Shown here piece by piece: positions 12,210 through 13,997 of a stretch of DNA of 13,997 nt; the stretch's first letter is position 1; each line of letters starts with the position of its first letter. Under the pieces are notes generated by a model. That model did no database searches, was not told the origin of the DNA, and saw nothing but the letters and a program-made list of their open reading frames with translations. This stretch comes from Candidatus Paceibacter sp. (GTDB taxonomy: Bacteria; Patescibacteriota; Patescibacteriia; SG8-24; DYFX01). The DNA lies in NCBI GenBank assembly GCA_020724945.1, contig DYFX01000029.1, positions 1-13,997 on the forward strand. Direction: 5' to 3'. The position numbers and the translations under genes were made by a program.

Positions 12210-13967
12210 TTATGCCGCCATCGTACCGCCTGGAGCGCCTCCGGGCAAGGCCTTCGGGCCGTTCGGGAAGGCGATATGGAAGGTCGTCCCCTTCTTTTCC
12301 TTCGATTCGAACCAGATGCGCCCCCCGGAGAGCTCGACGATGGACTTCACGACATACAGGCCGAGACCCGATCCCACCGTCTCCTGGGCCACTACATTCT
12401 CGCCGCGGAAGAACTTGTCGAAGACGCGGTACTGCTGCTGCGCGGGGATGCCGAGGCCCGTGTCCTTGATGCGGAAGATCGTCTCGTGCCCCTTCACCGA
12501 CGCCTCGACGGCGACGGCGCCGCCTGCGGGCGTGTACTTGACGGCGTTGCTGACCACATTCGCGACCGCCTGCCGCGCGAGCGACGGGTCGGCGTAGAAG
12601 CTCGACGCGTCCTTGGCGACCTGGTGCGTGAAGGCGATGTCCTGCGCGCGGATCAGGGGCTGGAACTCGCGCGCGATCGATTCGACGAACGCCGCGGTCG
12701 CGATGCGTTCGGGGTTCGGCTTGGTGCGTCCGGATTCGATCCTCGAGATGTCCAGGAGGTCGCCGATCAGCTTGATCATGCGCGTGACCGATGCCGACAT
12801 GTCGCCGAGGTACTCGCGCTGCTTCGGTTTGAGCGCTCCGGCGTCGCCGGCCAGGAGCAGGTCGAGGAACCAGCGCAAGGCCGACATCGGCGTGCGCAGC
12901 TGATGGGACGCGATGGAGATGAAATCGGACTTCTGGCGGTCGATCTCGCGCTCGACGGTCACATCGCGGAAGGCCGCGACGATGCCGACCGTCTTCCCGT
13001 CGTCGTCGATGTACGGCGCGACATTGCCGGAGACCGGCACGGCGGTATCGTCGGCTCTCGCCAGGCGCAGACGCTCGCCGAGCGCCACGGTCTTCCCGGC
13101 GTAGGCCTCCTCGAACGCGCGCGTCTGCATGACGGTCCCATCCTCCTGGAAGAGCCGCAAGACGCGCTCGATAGGTTCGCCGACGACCGTTTCGACCGGA
13201 ACCCCGAGGACGCGCGCGGCGGCCGGGTTGCACAGGAAGATGCGACCGTCCTTGTCGGCGGCGATGACGCCTTCGGCCAGGGCCTTGAAGCTGGCGGCTT
13301 CGCGCCGCCGCTCGATCTCGATCTGCCGTTTCGACTCCTCGACATCCTCAAGGACATTCATCAGCGCGGAACGCATCTCGAGCAGGTTCTCGTTGAGGCC
13401 CTTGAGGTCCCGGGCCTGGCGCTCGTAACGCTCCCGCTCGCGGACGGCCTCCCGCAACGCCTCCGCCAGGCGCCGGTTCGCCGCGAGCAAGGCTTCGTCC
13501 GTCCGCGAGCGGCGCTTGCCGGTCCAGGCCGTATACAGGCCCGTGAAGAAGAGCGTCGCAGCCAGGAATAGGTACTGCGCCGCGTGCGCGTCCCCTCCCG
13601 AGCCTCCGTCCTGGCGCAAATGCCACGCGAGCTCGATGAGGACATAGCCGGCATACGCGCAGGCGATGAGCACGGACCAGACGGGGCGGATGATGATGGT
13701 GCCCGCGAAGACGGCGAGATACGCGAGGTAGATGAAGGGGCCGAGCGCGCCGCCCGTCGCGGAAATCAGCACGATGGAGGCGGCGACGATGCCGCCGAGC
13801 GTCAGGAGATACCGCCGTTCGGAAATCGCCGCGGCGGCGCGGAAACGATAGCTGTACTGGGTGACGAACGCGATGGTCAGGAGGGCGGAGAAATACAGGC
13901 GCGCGTCGAAGAGATCGATGAAGTTGATGAAGACGGCGGACAGCGCGGCGAGCGCCCAGAGGGTCAT
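12210..13967 (-). CDS. Membrane histidine kinase with six helices and PAS domain (5' end uncertain)
   Basis: From the ATG at 13967 the protein has 585 residues. Six membrane helices are seen at about 1-20, 24-40, 53-72, 77-94, 96-116 and 130-148. A charged coiled coil (about 155-225) leads to a PAS domain (about 226-340; AEGVIAADKDGRIFLCNPAA). The HisKA box is DFISIASHQLRTPMSALRW with phosphorylated H355; the ATPase domain has the N box VVSNAVKY (N474), G1 DTGLGI (502-507), F box FDKFF and G2 GSGLGL (532-537). No large extracellular sensor is present, so it may sense through its helices or the PAS pocket. A six-helix-plus-PAS layout recalls PilS, but no sigma-54 PilR partner is next to it; two bare receivers are. 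The frame stays open upstream to the window edge (ten more codons), so the true start may lie outside. Confidence 0.93.
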   Translation of the reverse strand: MTLWALAALSAVFINFIDLFDARLYFSALLTIAFVTQYSYRFRAAAAISERRYLLTLGGIVAASIVLISATGGALGPFIYLAYLAVFAGTIIIRPVWSVLIACAYAGYVLIELAWHLRQDGGSGGDAHAAQYLFLAATLFFTGLYTAWTGKRRSRTDEALLAANRRLAEALREAVRERERYERQARDLKGLNENLLEMRSALMNVLEDVEESKRQIEIERRREAASFKALAEGVIAADKDGRIFLCNPAAARVLGVPVETVVGEPIERVLRLFQEDGTVMQTRAFEEAYAGKTVALGERLRLARADDTAVPVSGNVAPYIDDDGKTVGIVAAFRDVTVEREIDRQKSDFISIASHQLRTPMSALRWFLDLLLAGDAGALKPKQREYLGDMSASVTRMIKLIGDLLDISRIESGRTKPNPERIATAAFVESIAREFQPLIRAQDIAFTHQVAKDASSFYADPSLARQAVANVVSNAVKYTPAGGAVAVEASVKGHETIFRIKDTGLGIPAQQQYRVFDKFFRGENVVAQETVGSGLGLYVVKSIVELSGGRIWFESKEKKGTTFHIAFPNGPKALPGGAPGGTMAA

Positions 13968-13997
13968 CTCGCCTACCCGTTCGTACGCGTAGATCTC

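Noticed and set aside
11745..13571. Long plus-strand open frame opposite the kinase and receivers
   Set aside because: Antisense to genes with full catalytic motifs; no domain of its own.

Overview
The window is a single, tightly packed block of genes, all read on the minus strand. It encodes a type IV pilus (or related type IV filament) machine with an attached signalling module. The DNA is GC-rich by eye, and long antisense open frames appear opposite the real genes, as is usual at such composition. The likely source is a bacterium of the Patescibacteria (CPR). The major-pilin helix carries a DPAKRLKQSRNARR-type segment and the PilM-like protein a TRFLSEGGVLFRL-type extracellular segment, both of which I associate with CPR proteins from memory. 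No PilQ, PilN or PilO appears, which fits a cell without an outer membrane. The phylum is an inference; a tree of PilB/PilC would decide it.

Layout in transcription order (right to left): a membrane histidine kinase whose frame is still open at the right edge (12210-13967); two stand-alone CheY-like receivers (11814-12188, 11414-11803); the assembly ATPase PilB (9652-11361); the platform protein PilC (8425-9633); four minor-pseudopilin genes in the classical H-I-J-K order (7953-8423, 3791-7975, 3277-3789, 2865-3275); a PilM-like protein with an added membrane segment and outer domain (699-2804); a probable major pilin (100-654) behind its own extended -10 promoter; and the first 53 bases of another prepilin at the left edge.

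The striking gene is the one in the GspI/PilV position. It is a 1394-residue protein that starts with a normal class III prepilin signal and helix. It then carries three tandem modules, each made of seven 39-residue DGWAVG/RWNG beta-propeller blades followed by a ~100-residue beta-rich domain (7+1, 7+1, 7+1). In classical type IV pili the I/J/K-type minor pilins sit at the filament tip, and in several systems a separate propeller protein, PilY1/PilC1, is carried there as adhesin. Here no separate PilY1 gene is seen. The inference is that the propeller adhesin has been fused directly to the PilV-like subunit, giving a pilus tipped by three propellers. A second unusual fusion is the PilM-like protein, which has a GspL-like topology (actin-like cytoplasmic domain, one membrane helix, outer domain) but an outer domain that does not look like PilN/GspL.

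How the parts may work together: PilB powers assembly on PilC; the H-I-J-K pseudopilins prime the filament and form its tip; the PilM fusion links cytoplasmic and outer parts of the assembly platform; the 184-residue pilin builds the shaft. The kinase (six membrane helices, PAS domain) and two output-less receivers lie directly upstream of pilB and probably tune pilus activity through protein contacts rather than transcription. No PilT retraction ATPase or prepilin peptidase PilD is visible in this window.
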